A DNA stretch of 11,584 bases from Acidobacteriota bacterium (GTDB lineage: Bacteria; Acidobacteriota; Terriglobia; Terriglobales; Acidobacteriaceae). A program made the translations under genes and the position numbers. The notes under the pieces are model-generated. The model saw only the letters and a list, made by a program, of their open reading frames with translations, ran no database searches and was not told the origin of the DNA. Positions 1-7,131 of this stretch are shown one piece after another. Where the stretch lies: positions 1-11,584 of the forward strand of contig JAKART010000030.1 of assembly GCA_021819255.1 (NCBI GenBank), read 5' to 3'. Each line of letters opens with the position of its first letter. Positions within the stretch are counted from its first letter, which is position 1.

Positions 1-90
1 GAACAGAGCATCGAAGCCCTGCTGCCCTCCATATCCGCTCACGACGCTCAGGCCTGGTTCCGACTACGATATGGGGATATACCTCAGTGA
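1..90 (+). CDS. C-terminal end of an unidentified gene, cut by the window edge
   Basis: Reading frame 1 is open from the first base to a TGA at 88-90 and encodes 29 residues ending in WFRLRYGDIPQ. The stop overlaps the GTG start of the FkbM-type methyltransferase as GTGA, the usual sign of translational coupling in an operon, and this is the main reason to believe the fragment is real. The residues carry no motif I recognise. From the neighbour, a sugar-transfer or polysaccharide gene would be a natural guess, but nothing in these 29 residues shows it. Confidence 0.6.
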   Translation, partial: EQSIEALLPSISAHDAQAWFRLRYGDIPQ

Positions 91-770
91 AAAATGGTCT
101 AAAGAGGGTCGCTAGCCTGATGCCGCCGATCTTCCAGCAAGAGATGAGGCGCTGGAAGATTTGGCTCGATCTCAAGAAAGGCTCTTTCATCTCCCATGAG
201 CCCGAGTTTCAGCTTCTATCTCGCCTGGTCCACCCTGGAGACTGGGTGCTTGATATTGGAGCCAACGTTGGCTATTACACCTATCGGCTCTCCGAACTCG
301 TCGGCGCTGATGGGCACGTGTTCGCCTTTGAACCTATTGGCGCCAGTGCCGAAGTTCTGACGTTCGTCGTCCGTTTCGCTCCGCACGATAACGTAACAAT
401 CTTCAATACGGCGGTTTCCGATAGGCCTGAGATCCTTAAATTTGCGATCGGCAAAAACGAACACGGATTGCCCAACTATTTCACCGCCAGAGCTACGGAG
501 AGCGGCGACCGCGCGGTGTTTGCCGTTCGCATCGATTCTCTTGCCTTCCCCCAGCGTGTCACGTTCATAAAGATCGACACAGAAGGAGCCGAGAATGCGG
601 TACTTCGCGGCATGGAGGCGTTGATCGAGCGGGACCACCCCATTCTCAGCATTGAGGGGGACGAGTCCCTGGAACCCTACCTCGTTACCTGCGGTTACCG
701 AATGCTCCCCAGGCTTCCTGGCTCCCCCAACCTCCTGTTCCTTCCGACCAGTTTCAACGCCGACCTTTAG
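87..770 (+). CDS. FkbM-family SAM-dependent methyltransferase
   Basis: A 227-residue class I methyltransferase of the FkbM type, which O-methylates sugars or polyketide-derived hydroxyls using S-adenosylmethionine. Residues 54-65 (VLDIGANVGYYT) form the glycine-rich SAM-binding motif I, residues 81-83 (FEP) hold the acidic residue at the end of strand 2, and residues 161-169 (IKIDTEGAE) followed by VLRGM are the family hallmark. No signal peptide or membrane segment is seen, so it should be cytoplasmic. The GTG start at 87 is chosen because it overlaps the upstream stop (GTGA) and has a GGGGAT stretch about 8 bases before it; an in-frame ATG at 120 is the alternative. FkbM proteins are common in capsule, O-antigen and exopolysaccharide loci, which fits the acyl-carrier genes to the right. 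It is convergent with those genes, so it belongs to a different transcript. The exact substrate is unknown. Confidence 0.9.
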   Translation: MKNGLKRVASLMPPIFQQEMRRWKIWLDLKKGSFISHEPEFQLLSRLVHPGDWVLDIGANVGYYTYRLSELVGADGHVFAFEPIGASAEVLTFVVRFAPHDNVTIFNTAVSDRPEILKFAIGKNEHGLPNYFTARATESGDRAVFAVRIDSLAFPQRVTFIKIDTEGAENAVLRGMEALIERDHPILSIEGDESLEPYLVTCGYRMLPRLPGSPNLLFLPTSFNADL

Positions 771-1194
771 TCGGGATCGACTCCGAGAGGGACGGTTCCA
801 GTAACCCGTACGAGACCTGCGTCTATCCCGCGCAGTCGATCACCGACGCTCCGTTGCCTCTGCGGCAGGCGGCTTTGGCCGCGTAAGAACGCTGTAGTCA
901 ACTGCGCCGTCGCCTGCAGAGAAGGCTGCACCGGTGGCAGGGCTGACCGAGACCAGGTTGCGGTGGGTAGCATCGATGTTCGACCCGCCCGGCTTCGCCG
1001 GGTGCCGCCAGAATGCGTTACAGCGGTCCTGCCGGCCCAGCATCTTGCAACGGACGGCGTCGTAGATCTTACCCGTTTGTCTCAGCCCCGGGGGCAGCCC
1101 CAGCTGATGGCTGGCGGAGCGAAGTGCATAGCCCGAAGCAAAGCCGGCCTTCAGACCGCGCGAGCGTTGGCGTCCCCGGCAGCCAGCGGATCCA
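771..1194. other. Gene-poor stretch, no supported gene
   Basis: This stretch lies between the FkbM gene and the transposase relic. Several open frames exist on both strands, as expected for GC-rich DNA, but none has a good ribosome binding site or a family motif. One - strand frame stays open for about 100 codons (roughly 840-1150). It contains segments such as KIYDAVRCKML and HRNLVSVSPATG that look somewhat protein-like, but I cannot place it in a family. A short GC hairpin made of GCCCGGC and its inverse lies near 989-1002. I see no clear terminator with a T tract after the FkbM stop. Confidence 0.4.
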
Positions 1195-1578
1195 CATGTT
1201 TAGATATGAACGTCCCGCCTGCGCCTGATCGATCTCCATCAGCAGCGACGCGGCCAGCCGCAGGCACCCGCGGTTGCTGGGCAAGACTCGCGCCACGCGC
1301 GTGGGCGTCTCCAGCTCCTCGTTTTGGCTTTCCAGCATGTTGGCCGTGCGCATGCACTTGCGGTGCTCTTCCGGCAGTGCGTGGACGGCCAGCATCTCCT
1401 CGCCTTGCTCTTCCAAAAATCGCGCCGCCCTGGCCACCTTGGTCTTCAACTCCGTAAGGACCGTCGACCGCTGCTGCGAGCACAGACTGAATGCGTTGCG
1501 CAGGAAATGCATCCTCACCCCATGGACGAAGAGCTTTTCCGCAGGGAACCGTCTGCCTTGGCCTACCGCGCCTTGCAA
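1195..1578 (-). pseudogene. Degraded IS256-family (mutator-type) transposase, C-terminal relic
   Basis: The - strand frame between 1578 and 1195 carries the C-terminal core of an IS256/Mutator DDE transposase. In order it shows VRMHFLRNAFSL (the VHFLRNAL-type motif), FLEEQGEEMLAVHALPEEHRK, MRTANMLESQNEEL (the TTN-x-LE-x-x-NEE motif, normally holding the catalytic Glu), TRVARVLPSN, CLRLAASLLMEID and GRSYLNM. Family members are about 390-420 residues, so the N-terminal two thirds with the first two catalytic Asp are missing. The usual spacer between HFLRNA and the FLEE segment is shortened, and homology ends at YLNM (about 1195). No terminal inverted repeats or target duplications were found. 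In 1579-1792 the three - strand frames are scrambled; one has a short string (FQNVLARISRRAQQ, about 1591-1632) that could be a scrap of a second related transposase. The element is certainly not functional. Confidence 0.8.
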
Positions 1579-1792
1579 GTTTTCCTAGGCTGTTGGGCAC
1601 GCCGGGAGATGCGTGCAAGGACGTTTTGAAATTCCCCAGCCCATCAGCCTGCCGGGGGCCACAGGAGATGGGGAGAGCTTCCATGCAAGCCACGGAGTGA
1701 GGCTCATGCCTGCACGAGGAGTGCCTCCGCGCAAGGGTGGAGATCGGGACAGAGACCCGGAGTGCGGCTCGGGCGTCACGGCCGACGATGCG

Positions 1793-3592
1793 CTATCGCC
1801 GTGGCTCGACCGCGCCGACCGTGGGTGGGATCGGTCGAGTGGCCCCGAAATAGTCCTTCGTCACCCCGCTGACAGGCACGCCATGCCCTACAGCCGGACT
1901 GCCCACCAGGGGATAAAAGTTGAAGTGATCCAACTCCGACTCGCTGCTCAGGGTGGACGGGGGTTGGTTCACCAACTCCGGCGAGGTGCAGATAAGATCC
2001 GTGTGCCCAAAGTACGGACAGGGCTTGGAGCGGAGATCAAAGAAAAGATCGTGGTCTGTCGAGACGTTTACAGAATGATCGCCAAGATAAAAGAGGCCAG
2101 GAACCTCTCCGGTGCTATAGCGCGGGTTGAGGAAGCCCAGAACAATGTTATTGCGGAAGATGAACTTGGCTGAGCTGCAGTCATTTGGAGCCTGGCAGTT
2201 CAAATCGAAGGTGGTTGCAGAGTAGCCCACCGTTGTGTTGTCGGCAAACAGCACCGTGCTATTGCGCGCGCCATAGAAGCTGAAGATGTCCCCCGCAGCG
2301 CGGCAAAAGAGGCTGAGGTTCCGATTGAAGCCAGAGTTCGCCCCCGGTATCGGCTCCGCCATGCGTCGGCAGTTTCCGACCGTCAGGTTGTTCTCAAAAA
2401 TGGTGGTTCCGCCCGGCGCATTCCCCCACTTCCACTGCTGGCCCATGTTGCCGTAGGACTCGGAGTTGGTGATCTTCAGGTAATGGATCATCGTGTGCGG
2501 TCCGATAAAGCCATCCTTGGTGTTGTAGGCCATCACGCAGTGGTCGCAGATGAAGCTGTCGAGTTTCGTGTCCTGTCCGCTCCAGGAGTCGCCGAAACCG
2601 CCACTTTCAGAGTCCCAACATCTCAACGCAGGAAACTGCTTGTGGACGATAGGGTACTCCTCCAGACATCCATTACCCTCCATCCTCACAAAACTGGCCG
2701 TGATCGTAGAGCCCGGCGCATCAGGAGTGGAGTGGCCATCGTCGAAGTTCCAGCCGGCAAAGGCGTTGAAGTCGATCGAAACCCGGTTCAGCGCCACGGG
2801 ACCGCCGATCGGGCCATAAATCCCATGACCCGTAAAGCCGTGGATGTAAACGTCCTGAAGCAGGATGTTGGAGGACGTATTGCTGAAACTGATTCCCACG
2901 TTGCTGTAATCACTCCAGGGAAACCCTGCATAACAGCCGGTAGGATATTGCGGAATGCCGAGCCTGGTGCACTTCCCGTTATGGGATGTGATCTCCAGGC
3001 CCTCGATATCGACGTACCGGCTCCCGGCCAGATCCAGCACCTCGAATAATCCGAAGCCGCCATAGATCTGCGCCAGATTGTCTTTCGTGTAGGGGTAGCC
3101 AATCACCGGGTTGCAGGTATAGGTTCCGTACGCACAACCCCCCAGAATCTTGGTGGGATGCGCGACCGTACCCGACGGTGGCGGCGGAATACTGCAATTC
3201 TCGACCCCGAAGCATAGCCCGGCCTTGTTCATAGCGTTGCCGTAACCAATTCGGCAGTCCGGCGGGGCCGGGTTCTGTTCCCCCGGCAACGCGGCGCAGC
3301 CTCGAATCACCACCGTATCCCCCCCGGCAATCACCCACTTGGAGATGCCATAGGTGCCGTCCAGGTAGAGGTACTGCGCGCTGGAGAAGGCGCAGTGCTG
3401 GTTGACGCCCTTGCCGGGATAGGGCGCATCCGCCTTTCCGTCGCATTGCCCGCCATGCACCCTTGCTGAGTACCGTGTGCCCCCATCCTGGCGGACAAAC
3501 CAGGTCTCTGCGGAGAGCGGCAGGACAGCCAGGAGAAGAAGCAGAGACCCGATGATTCTGCTCACCGTCATTCGGCTGACAATCTTGGCCAT
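1793..3592 (-). CDS. Secreted right-handed parallel beta-helix protein, short paralog
   Basis: A 599-residue exported protein. Residues 1-28 form a Sec signal peptide (K3, R7 and R12, then a hydrophobic run GSLLLLLAVLPLSA) with probable cleavage after LSA, leaving a mature protein that begins ETWFVRQDGG. The rest matches residues 420-1033 of the product of the gene at 8304-11405. Shared blocks include GGTRYSA, GGDTVVIRGC, CAYGTYTC, LQDVYIHGF, YGPIGGP, GGFGDSWSGQ, YNTKDGFIGPH and FENNLTV-NC-RM. Asn-rich turns, regular hydrophobic spacing and many paired Cys suggest a disulfide-stabilised beta-helix of the kind found in polysaccharide lyases, hydrolases and phage-type depolymerases, but no catalytic set can be assigned by eye. 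The ATG has a strong GGAGG six bases upstream. It starts 39 bases after the unknown gene at 3632-4468 and is probably the last gene of the operon. A glycan-binding or glycan-cutting role is inferred. Confidence 0.85.
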   Translation of the reverse strand: MAKIVSRMTVSRIIGSLLLLLAVLPLSAETWFVRQDGGTRYSARVHGGQCDGKADAPYPGKGVNQHCAFSSAQYLYLDGTYGISKWVIAGGDTVVIRGCAALPGEQNPAPPDCRIGYGNAMNKAGLCFGVENCSIPPPPSGTVAHPTKILGGCAYGTYTCNPVIGYPYTKDNLAQIYGGFGLFEVLDLAGSRYVDIEGLEITSHNGKCTRLGIPQYPTGCYAGFPWSDYSNVGISFSNTSSNILLQDVYIHGFTGHGIYGPIGGPVALNRVSIDFNAFAGWNFDDGHSTPDAPGSTITASFVRMEGNGCLEEYPIVHKQFPALRCWDSESGGFGDSWSGQDTKLDSFICDHCVMAYNTKDGFIGPHTMIHYLKITNSESYGNMGQQWKWGNAPGGTTIFENNLTVGNCRRMAEPIPGANSGFNRNLSLFCRAAGDIFSFYGARNSTVLFADNTTVGYSATTFDLNCQAPNDCSSAKFIFRNNIVLGFLNPRYSTGEVPGLFYLGDHSVNVSTDHDLFFDLRSKPCPYFGHTDLICTSPELVNQPPSTLSSESELDHFNFYPLVGSPAVGHGVPVSGVTKDYFGATRPIPPTVGAVEPRR

Positions 3593-3631
3593 GATTCTCC
3601 TCCAGTTGCTTCTTGTTCCGCAGGAGAGACG

Positions 3632-4468
3632 CTACAGAAGTTGATCGATGCCCAACTGCTTCGCCACCTCGGCGATATCGAAGTTCAGGTCGATCTCCGC
3701 AGAGAGATTCCTTTGCCCGCCGGGCTGAACCTGGCGATAGTTCTTCTTGTTGATCGATGTACAGTGACCCTTCGCCACCCATCTTTGAGGAATATCCACG
3801 ACTCGGCCCCCCAGTCGCCGCTTCCAGTACAAAATGCCGACACCAGAGTCATAATAGTACTTGGCGCGGCGCCGGCGCTCTTTTTCATCGGGGCAGTTGG
3901 GATGATCCACGAAGGACCTCCACCACCCGGCCCCCTGCTCGAACTGCGATCGGCTGGCGCCGCGCGTCGTACAGCCCGCCAGCTCCCAGTAGCGATGGTG
4001 ACGGAACCGGTAGATGTATCTGCGGCTGCCAAGATCGGGGACCGCTGCCATGGCCCCGTCTTCCAGCCCTTCGAATACGTCCTTCAACCGCCGCATCGTC
4101 TCCATGCGGCATAAAAGATCCGCGTGCCAGAAGGCCAGCCGGTCGGCAAACAGGAACGCAAACTCCAGCGGAAAGTGCGGCCACATGATCGGAAAGCCGA
4201 ACCGGGCATTGAAGTCGATCACGATGGAGCCGGGAAGCACCGTCTTCGGAGCGCCGCATCTCGGATCAAACCCGATGACCGGCGTCCAGCCGACCTCCTG
4301 GATCAGCCGCTGCTGCAAAGCACACCAGCGATCGCTCACGTTCCAGCACAGCCAGGGCCGCTCGACGCCCGCCAGAGCCAAACTCCATTCGGCCGCCGCC
4401 TCATAAACTTTGTCGAGCGGAACAGGGAACCCTGCCCAGTTGCCTTTGCCGAACTGTGACGGATCCAC
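3632..4468 (-). CDS. Conserved-looking protein of unknown family, 278 residues
   Basis: I do not recognise this family. The frame extends upstream to 4588, but that start would overlap the VOC gene, and a GTG at 4468 has AGGAG seven bases before it, so the product begins VDPSQFGKGNW and is 278 residues long. It has no signal peptide or clear membrane span. It is rich in Trp, Tyr and Cys. Notable segments are LIQEVGWTPVIGFDPRCGAP (53-72), IVIDFNARFGFPIMWPHFP (82-100), LFADRLAFWHADLLCR (106-121), GCTTRGASRSQFEQGAGWW (165-183), HPNCPDEKERRRR (189-201), YYYDSGVGILYWKR (204-217) and RWVAKGHCTSINKKNYR (229-245). The DR and HAD clusters and the late GH-x-S-x-N segment are faintly like a GT-A glycosyltransferase, but this is weak. 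It lies between the VOC gene (59-base gap) and the beta-helix gene, so it is probably part of the same glycan pathway. A decayed copy lies at 7693-8100, on the far side of the acyl-carrier genes. Confidence 0.8.
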   Translation of the reverse strand: MDPSQFGKGNWAGFPVPLDKVYEAAAEWSLALAGVERPWLCWNVSDRWCALQQRLIQEVGWTPVIGFDPRCGAPKTVLPGSIVIDFNARFGFPIMWPHFPLEFAFLFADRLAFWHADLLCRMETMRRLKDVFEGLEDGAMAAVPDLGSRRYIYRFRHHRYWELAGCTTRGASRSQFEQGAGWWRSFVDHPNCPDEKERRRRAKYYYDSGVGILYWKRRLGGRVVDIPQRWVAKGHCTSINKKNYRQVQPGGQRNLSAEIDLNFDIAEVAKQLGIDQLL

Positions 4469-4475
4469 TTTGTTT

Positions 4476-4480
4476 CTCCT
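4476..4480 (-). promoter_or_regulatory. Ribosome binding site fixing the GTG start at 4468
   Basis: On the - strand AGGAG sits seven bases before GTG at 4468. This makes the GTG a far better start than the longer frame reaching to 4588, which would run into the VOC gene. Confidence 0.7.
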
Positions 4481-4527
4481 CTGCCTCCGGCTCACTCCGG
4501 AGTCTATCGGATGACTCTTGCGGTGCT

Positions 4528-4971
4528 CTATCTTGCCGCCGTAGCTTCCACCAATTCGAACAGTTGACGCGAAGGGGCATAGATCCATGCAATTCTTCGA
4601 CCCTGAAAGGCGACTGCCGGCACCGGGCCGGAGACAAGGACGCAGCGATTGCGCTTGGCATGGGCCAGCGCAGCCTCCATGTCGCCGGTTTCAAAACAGA
4701 GGTGATACGCTCCACCTCCGCCTTTGCCCAGCATGGACTGGATGGGCGAGTCGCCGCTGAGGGGAGCAATGAGCTCGATCTCGGCTGCGTCGTCGCCGGA
4801 CCTGGCCAGAAAGCTCACCGTAACCTTCTGGATGGGGTCGTCAAATGGGCCGGAGACGACCCGGTAGCCAAAAAGATGGGTCAGCGACTCGGTGGCCGGG
4901 CCAAGAGCCGGAACCGCAACCCCGACGTGCAGCAGCTTGAAATCAAGGCCTGCAGGAAACTCCGGCGTCAA
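4528..4971 (-). CDS. VOC/glyoxalase-fold protein, methylmalonyl-CoA epimerase-like
   Basis: A 147-residue vicinal-oxygen-chelate protein. The likely metal ligands sit in the usual order: H15 (LLHVGVAV), E66 (AEIELI), H90 (AYHLCFE) and E139 (QLFELVE). Spacing and length match a single-chain two-module VOC protein such as methylmalonyl-CoA epimerase, which shifts a proton next to a thioester carbonyl. That chemistry would suit a carrier-bound acyl thioester, but the real substrate is unknown. The TTG start at 4971 overlaps the ACP stop as TTGA and has GGGAG seven bases upstream. The longer frame to 5109 would lie within the ACP gene and reads as low-complexity shadow sequence, so it is rejected. 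The tight coupling to the ACP gene suggests that it acts on an ACP-bound group or protects the pathway from a reactive side product. Confidence 0.8.
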   Translation of the reverse strand: MTPEFPAGLDFKLLHVGVAVPALGPATESLTHLFGYRVVSGPFDDPIQKVTVSFLARSGDDAAEIELIAPLSGDSPIQSMLGKGGGGAYHLCFETGDMEAALAHAKRNRCVLVSGPVPAVAFQGRRIAWIYAPSRQLFELVEATAAR

Positions 4972-5216
4972 AGAGAGACTCCCTTCTTCTCCAGCTCCGC
5001 CTGGAGAAGAGCCACTGTGGTCAGCTCCGGAATTCGCTGGGGATCGAGTTGTACCCCATACTCGCCCTCGATCGCCAGAACCGCCTGCAAGTGCCGGAAG
5101 GAGTCCCATGCCTCCAATGTAGCGCTGCCCAGGTCCGGGGTTACCTGTTCGGGAGAGATCTCAAAGACATCGGCGAGCAGCTCACGCAGTGAGAGCGGTA
5201 CTTGCATGGAGTTCAT
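4968..5216 (-). CDS. Stand-alone acyl carrier protein
   Basis: An 82-residue acidic carrier protein. The core reads LRELLADVFEI, then TPDLGSATLEAWDSFRHLQAVLAIEGEYGV, then IPELTTVALLQAEL, which is the four-helix ACP pattern. S39 in the D-S-F motif is the expected 4'-phosphopantetheine attachment site (D-S-L in most ACPs). Three in-frame ATGs lie at 5225, 5216 and 5207. An AAGGAG ends directly against the first and nine bases before the second, so 5216 is preferred; 5225 would add only three residues. The 5' end overlaps the HAD-IIIC gene by 35 bases and the 3' end overlaps the VOC gene by 4. Lone ACPs next to HAD-IIIC/FkbH proteins usually carry a small acyl group for transfer to a sugar or to a polyketide. 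No ketosynthase or adenylation gene is present in the window. Confidence 0.88.
   Translation of the reverse strand: MNSMQVPLSLRELLADVFEISPEQVTPDLGSATLEAWDSFRHLQAVLAIEGEYGVQLDPQRIPELTTVALLQAELEKKGVSL
4979..4983 (-). promoter_or_regulatory. Ribosome binding site fixing the TTG start of the VOC gene
   Basis: GGGAG on the - strand ends seven bases before TTG at 4971, inside the last codons of the ACP gene. It supports the TTGA overlap start over the longer open frame. Confidence 0.65.
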
Positions 5217-7131
5217 GGGGTTCATCTCCTTCCAGGGTTATCCATTGGGGGCTGCTCAAAGCCGCAGCGGTCAGATCAAACTCGTAAAACTCGGAGCCGG
5301 CCGGAGCCGCTTCCGGCCCGGCGCACCGGATGAAACCATGATCGGGATAGAAGGTTGCGCACGGAGCGTTCTTTTTGGTTGCAATGAACTCTCCCACAAT
5401 CCGCCTGGCTCCCATTTGCAGCGCCTGTTCCGCAACGTAGGCCAGAAGAGCCGTCTCGATTCCGCGACCGATCACTCGACAGGAGAGCAGCAGGGAATCG
5501 ATAAAGCAGCAGTCTCCCCGGTTGCCGGCCAGCGCAAGACCGACCACGCCGGCATCTCCAAAGCGGTCGCGCACCCGGACCACCACAGCCTGCCCGCCGG
5601 GCGAAGAGAGAAGTTGTTCGATCTCTGAGGCCGATCGGCGCCTGGTCGTCAGATTGAACTGATTGGTCTTGGCGAGCAGTTGGACTGCTCGTGAAAGCGG
5701 AGCGAGCAGGGCGCTCCGGAAGGTGCACACGATCTGCATGGAAGCCAGAAACTCATCGCGGCTGCCCGCGGAGCGGGCCAACTCCGCCCGCTGCGTCTGC
5801 GCCTTGTACTCCTGCAGGCGATTCACGTCGTCGTCCGTAACGTTGGCGATGTCAAAAAAACCTTGCTCGGCCAGCGCTTCGGCCAGCTTCCACGGCTCGG
5901 CAGCCGGCGCCTCGACAACCGCAACCTCCGGCAATTGTCTCCGCATGGCCTCGCACTCCACAGGGCTGTCGTCGATAAAGACGAAGGAATCCAGGCCCAG
6001 CGAGAGATCCCGGGAGACCTCCCGAATTGCATCCGCCTTCTCTCCCCAGCCGATCTTGCAGGCGGCAAAGTCATCCAGGGAGAGTGAGAGGTCGGCAGAT
6101 CGGGTTTGAAAGGCTTCGCGAACGTCGGACTCATTGTTCTTGGAGACGATGGCAAGGAGAATGCCGCGCTTCGAGAGTTGCTTCAGGTATCTTTGATACT
6201 CCAGGTAGCAGTTCCCGGGAAATGCGCTGCCGGTATGGATTCCGTCAGCACCCTCTTCGCCCAGAACTCCACCCCAAAGCGTGTTGTCGAGATCGGTGCA
6301 GAGAACCTTGCGCGGCGCGCGAAAGAGCGTTGACCATGCGCGAACCAGCCCTCGGGAGTACACGGCGAAGAACTCCGCCGAGAGCGGCAGCCTGGAGGCG
6401 AGGAACATCCGGCTGTCGCGCCACCTGGCCCGTCCATAACGCGCGGCCAGGCGATCCACATCGAAGAAGACGCAGTCGGGGATCGAGCGGCACAACTCCG
6501 CCAGCCTCCGATTGAGCCGCAGGACGGCGTTCATCAGGCTCCAGGGAAGATTCGCATCCCCAACGTCGCCGGAGGAGGTGAAGTCCGGAGCCGCCAGCCC
6601 CTGCAACAGCAGACGGGCGGAGTTTCCCGCGCGAAAGCTGGTCAGCAACTGCTTCACCCGGTTCGCCGATTCCTCAATCTCCCGCTCCACGCCCGCGCCG
6701 ATGCCATCCGCGCACAGATCCGGCAGACGGCCGGCGACCTCTTCCAGATCCAGCACAACCAGGACCATCTCCGGCTGGAAGCGTACCAGGCCGCTGTCGG
6801 GCTGCAGCAACTCGCTCACATAAGACCCGTAGCCGCCCACCTGTAGATCGAGGAAAAAGCCGGAAAGTACGGCCTCTGTCGTCAGGTAGGGCAGTACCGG
6901 CTCAACCGTCACGGAACGGACCAGGTAGGTCCGCAGCCTCCTCACGCCGAGTTGAGCCACAAATGCCTCGGCGTTCTCTACGAATGCAGAGGCGCAGAAC
7001 AGAACATCGGAGGCCTTGGAGGAAACGGCAAGCAGATTCCGGGCGGAGTTGACGGTGGCGGCAGCATCCCGGTTCGTCAGGGAGTCCTTAATGGATTGCC
7101 TCCATGCGGAGCGATTTGAATCAGCTTGCAT
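5182..7131 (-). CDS. HAD-IIIC / FkbH-like protein with C-terminal GNAT-like domain
   Basis: A 649-residue three-part protein. Residues 41-270 resemble the SGNH-like N-terminal region of this family, ending in SRLPLSAEFFAVYSRGLVRAW. Residues 276-410 form the HAD-IIIC phosphatase core: motif I VLCTDLDNTLWGG with D280 and D282, motif II around S330-K331 (AIVSKNNESD), and the late acidic motif VFIDDSPVE with D387 and D388. Residues 480-625 form an acyltransferase-like tail with AKTNQFNLTTRR. Related FkbH enzymes take a glyceryl unit from 1,3-bisphosphoglycerate and load it on an ACP. Many carry Cys before the SK of motif II, whereas this one has V329, so glyceryl loading should not be assumed. 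The ATG at 7131 has GGAG seven bases upstream and overlaps the preceding gene by 11 bases. The longer frame to 7206 lies inside that gene and is rejected. It overlaps the ACP gene, its likely partner. Confidence 0.88.
   Translation of the reverse strand: MQADSNRSAWRQSIKDSLTNRDAAATVNSARNLLAVSSKASDVLFCASAFVENAEAFVAQLGVRRLRTYLVRSVTVEPVLPYLTTEAVLSGFFLDLQVGGYGSYVSELLQPDSGLVRFQPEMVLVVLDLEEVAGRLPDLCADGIGAGVEREIEESANRVKQLLTSFRAGNSARLLLQGLAAPDFTSSGDVGDANLPWSLMNAVLRLNRRLAELCRSIPDCVFFDVDRLAARYGRARWRDSRMFLASRLPLSAEFFAVYSRGLVRAWSTLFRAPRKVLCTDLDNTLWGGVLGEEGADGIHTGSAFPGNCYLEYQRYLKQLSKRGILLAIVSKNNESDVREAFQTRSADLSLSLDDFAACKIGWGEKADAIREVSRDLSLGLDSFVFIDDSPVECEAMRRQLPEVAVVEAPAAEPWKLAEALAEQGFFDIANVTDDDVNRLQEYKAQTQRAELARSAGSRDEFLASMQIVCTFRSALLAPLSRAVQLLAKTNQFNLTTRRRSASEIEQLLSSPGGQAVVVRVRDRFGDAGVVGLALAGNRGDCCFIDSLLLSCRVIGRGIETALLAYVAEQALQMGARRIVGEFIATKKNAPCATFYPDHGFIRCAGPEAAPAGSEFYEFDLTAAALSSPQWITLEGDEPHELHASTALTA
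5226..5231 (-). promoter_or_regulatory. Ribosome binding site of the ACP gene
   Basis: AAGGAG on the - strand lies within the 3' end of the HAD-IIIC gene. It abuts the ATG at 5225, which is too close to use well, and is nine bases from the ATG at 5216, favouring the latter. Confidence 0.6.

Noticed and set aside
216..638. 140-codon open frame opposite the FkbM gene
   Set aside because: It lies wholly inside the methyltransferase gene on the other strand, has no motif, and is explained by the codon structure of the real gene.
4469..4588. 40-residue N-terminal extension of the unknown 278-residue protein
   Set aside because: It would overlap the VOC gene by about 60 bases, and the GTG at 4468 has a strong AGGAG. 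The decayed copy also starts to align at this GTG.
4456..5628. 390-codon + strand open frame
   Set aside because: It runs antisense through the VOC, ACP and HAD-IIIC genes, all of which have clear motifs and ribosome binding sites. The product is low-complexity and has no domain.
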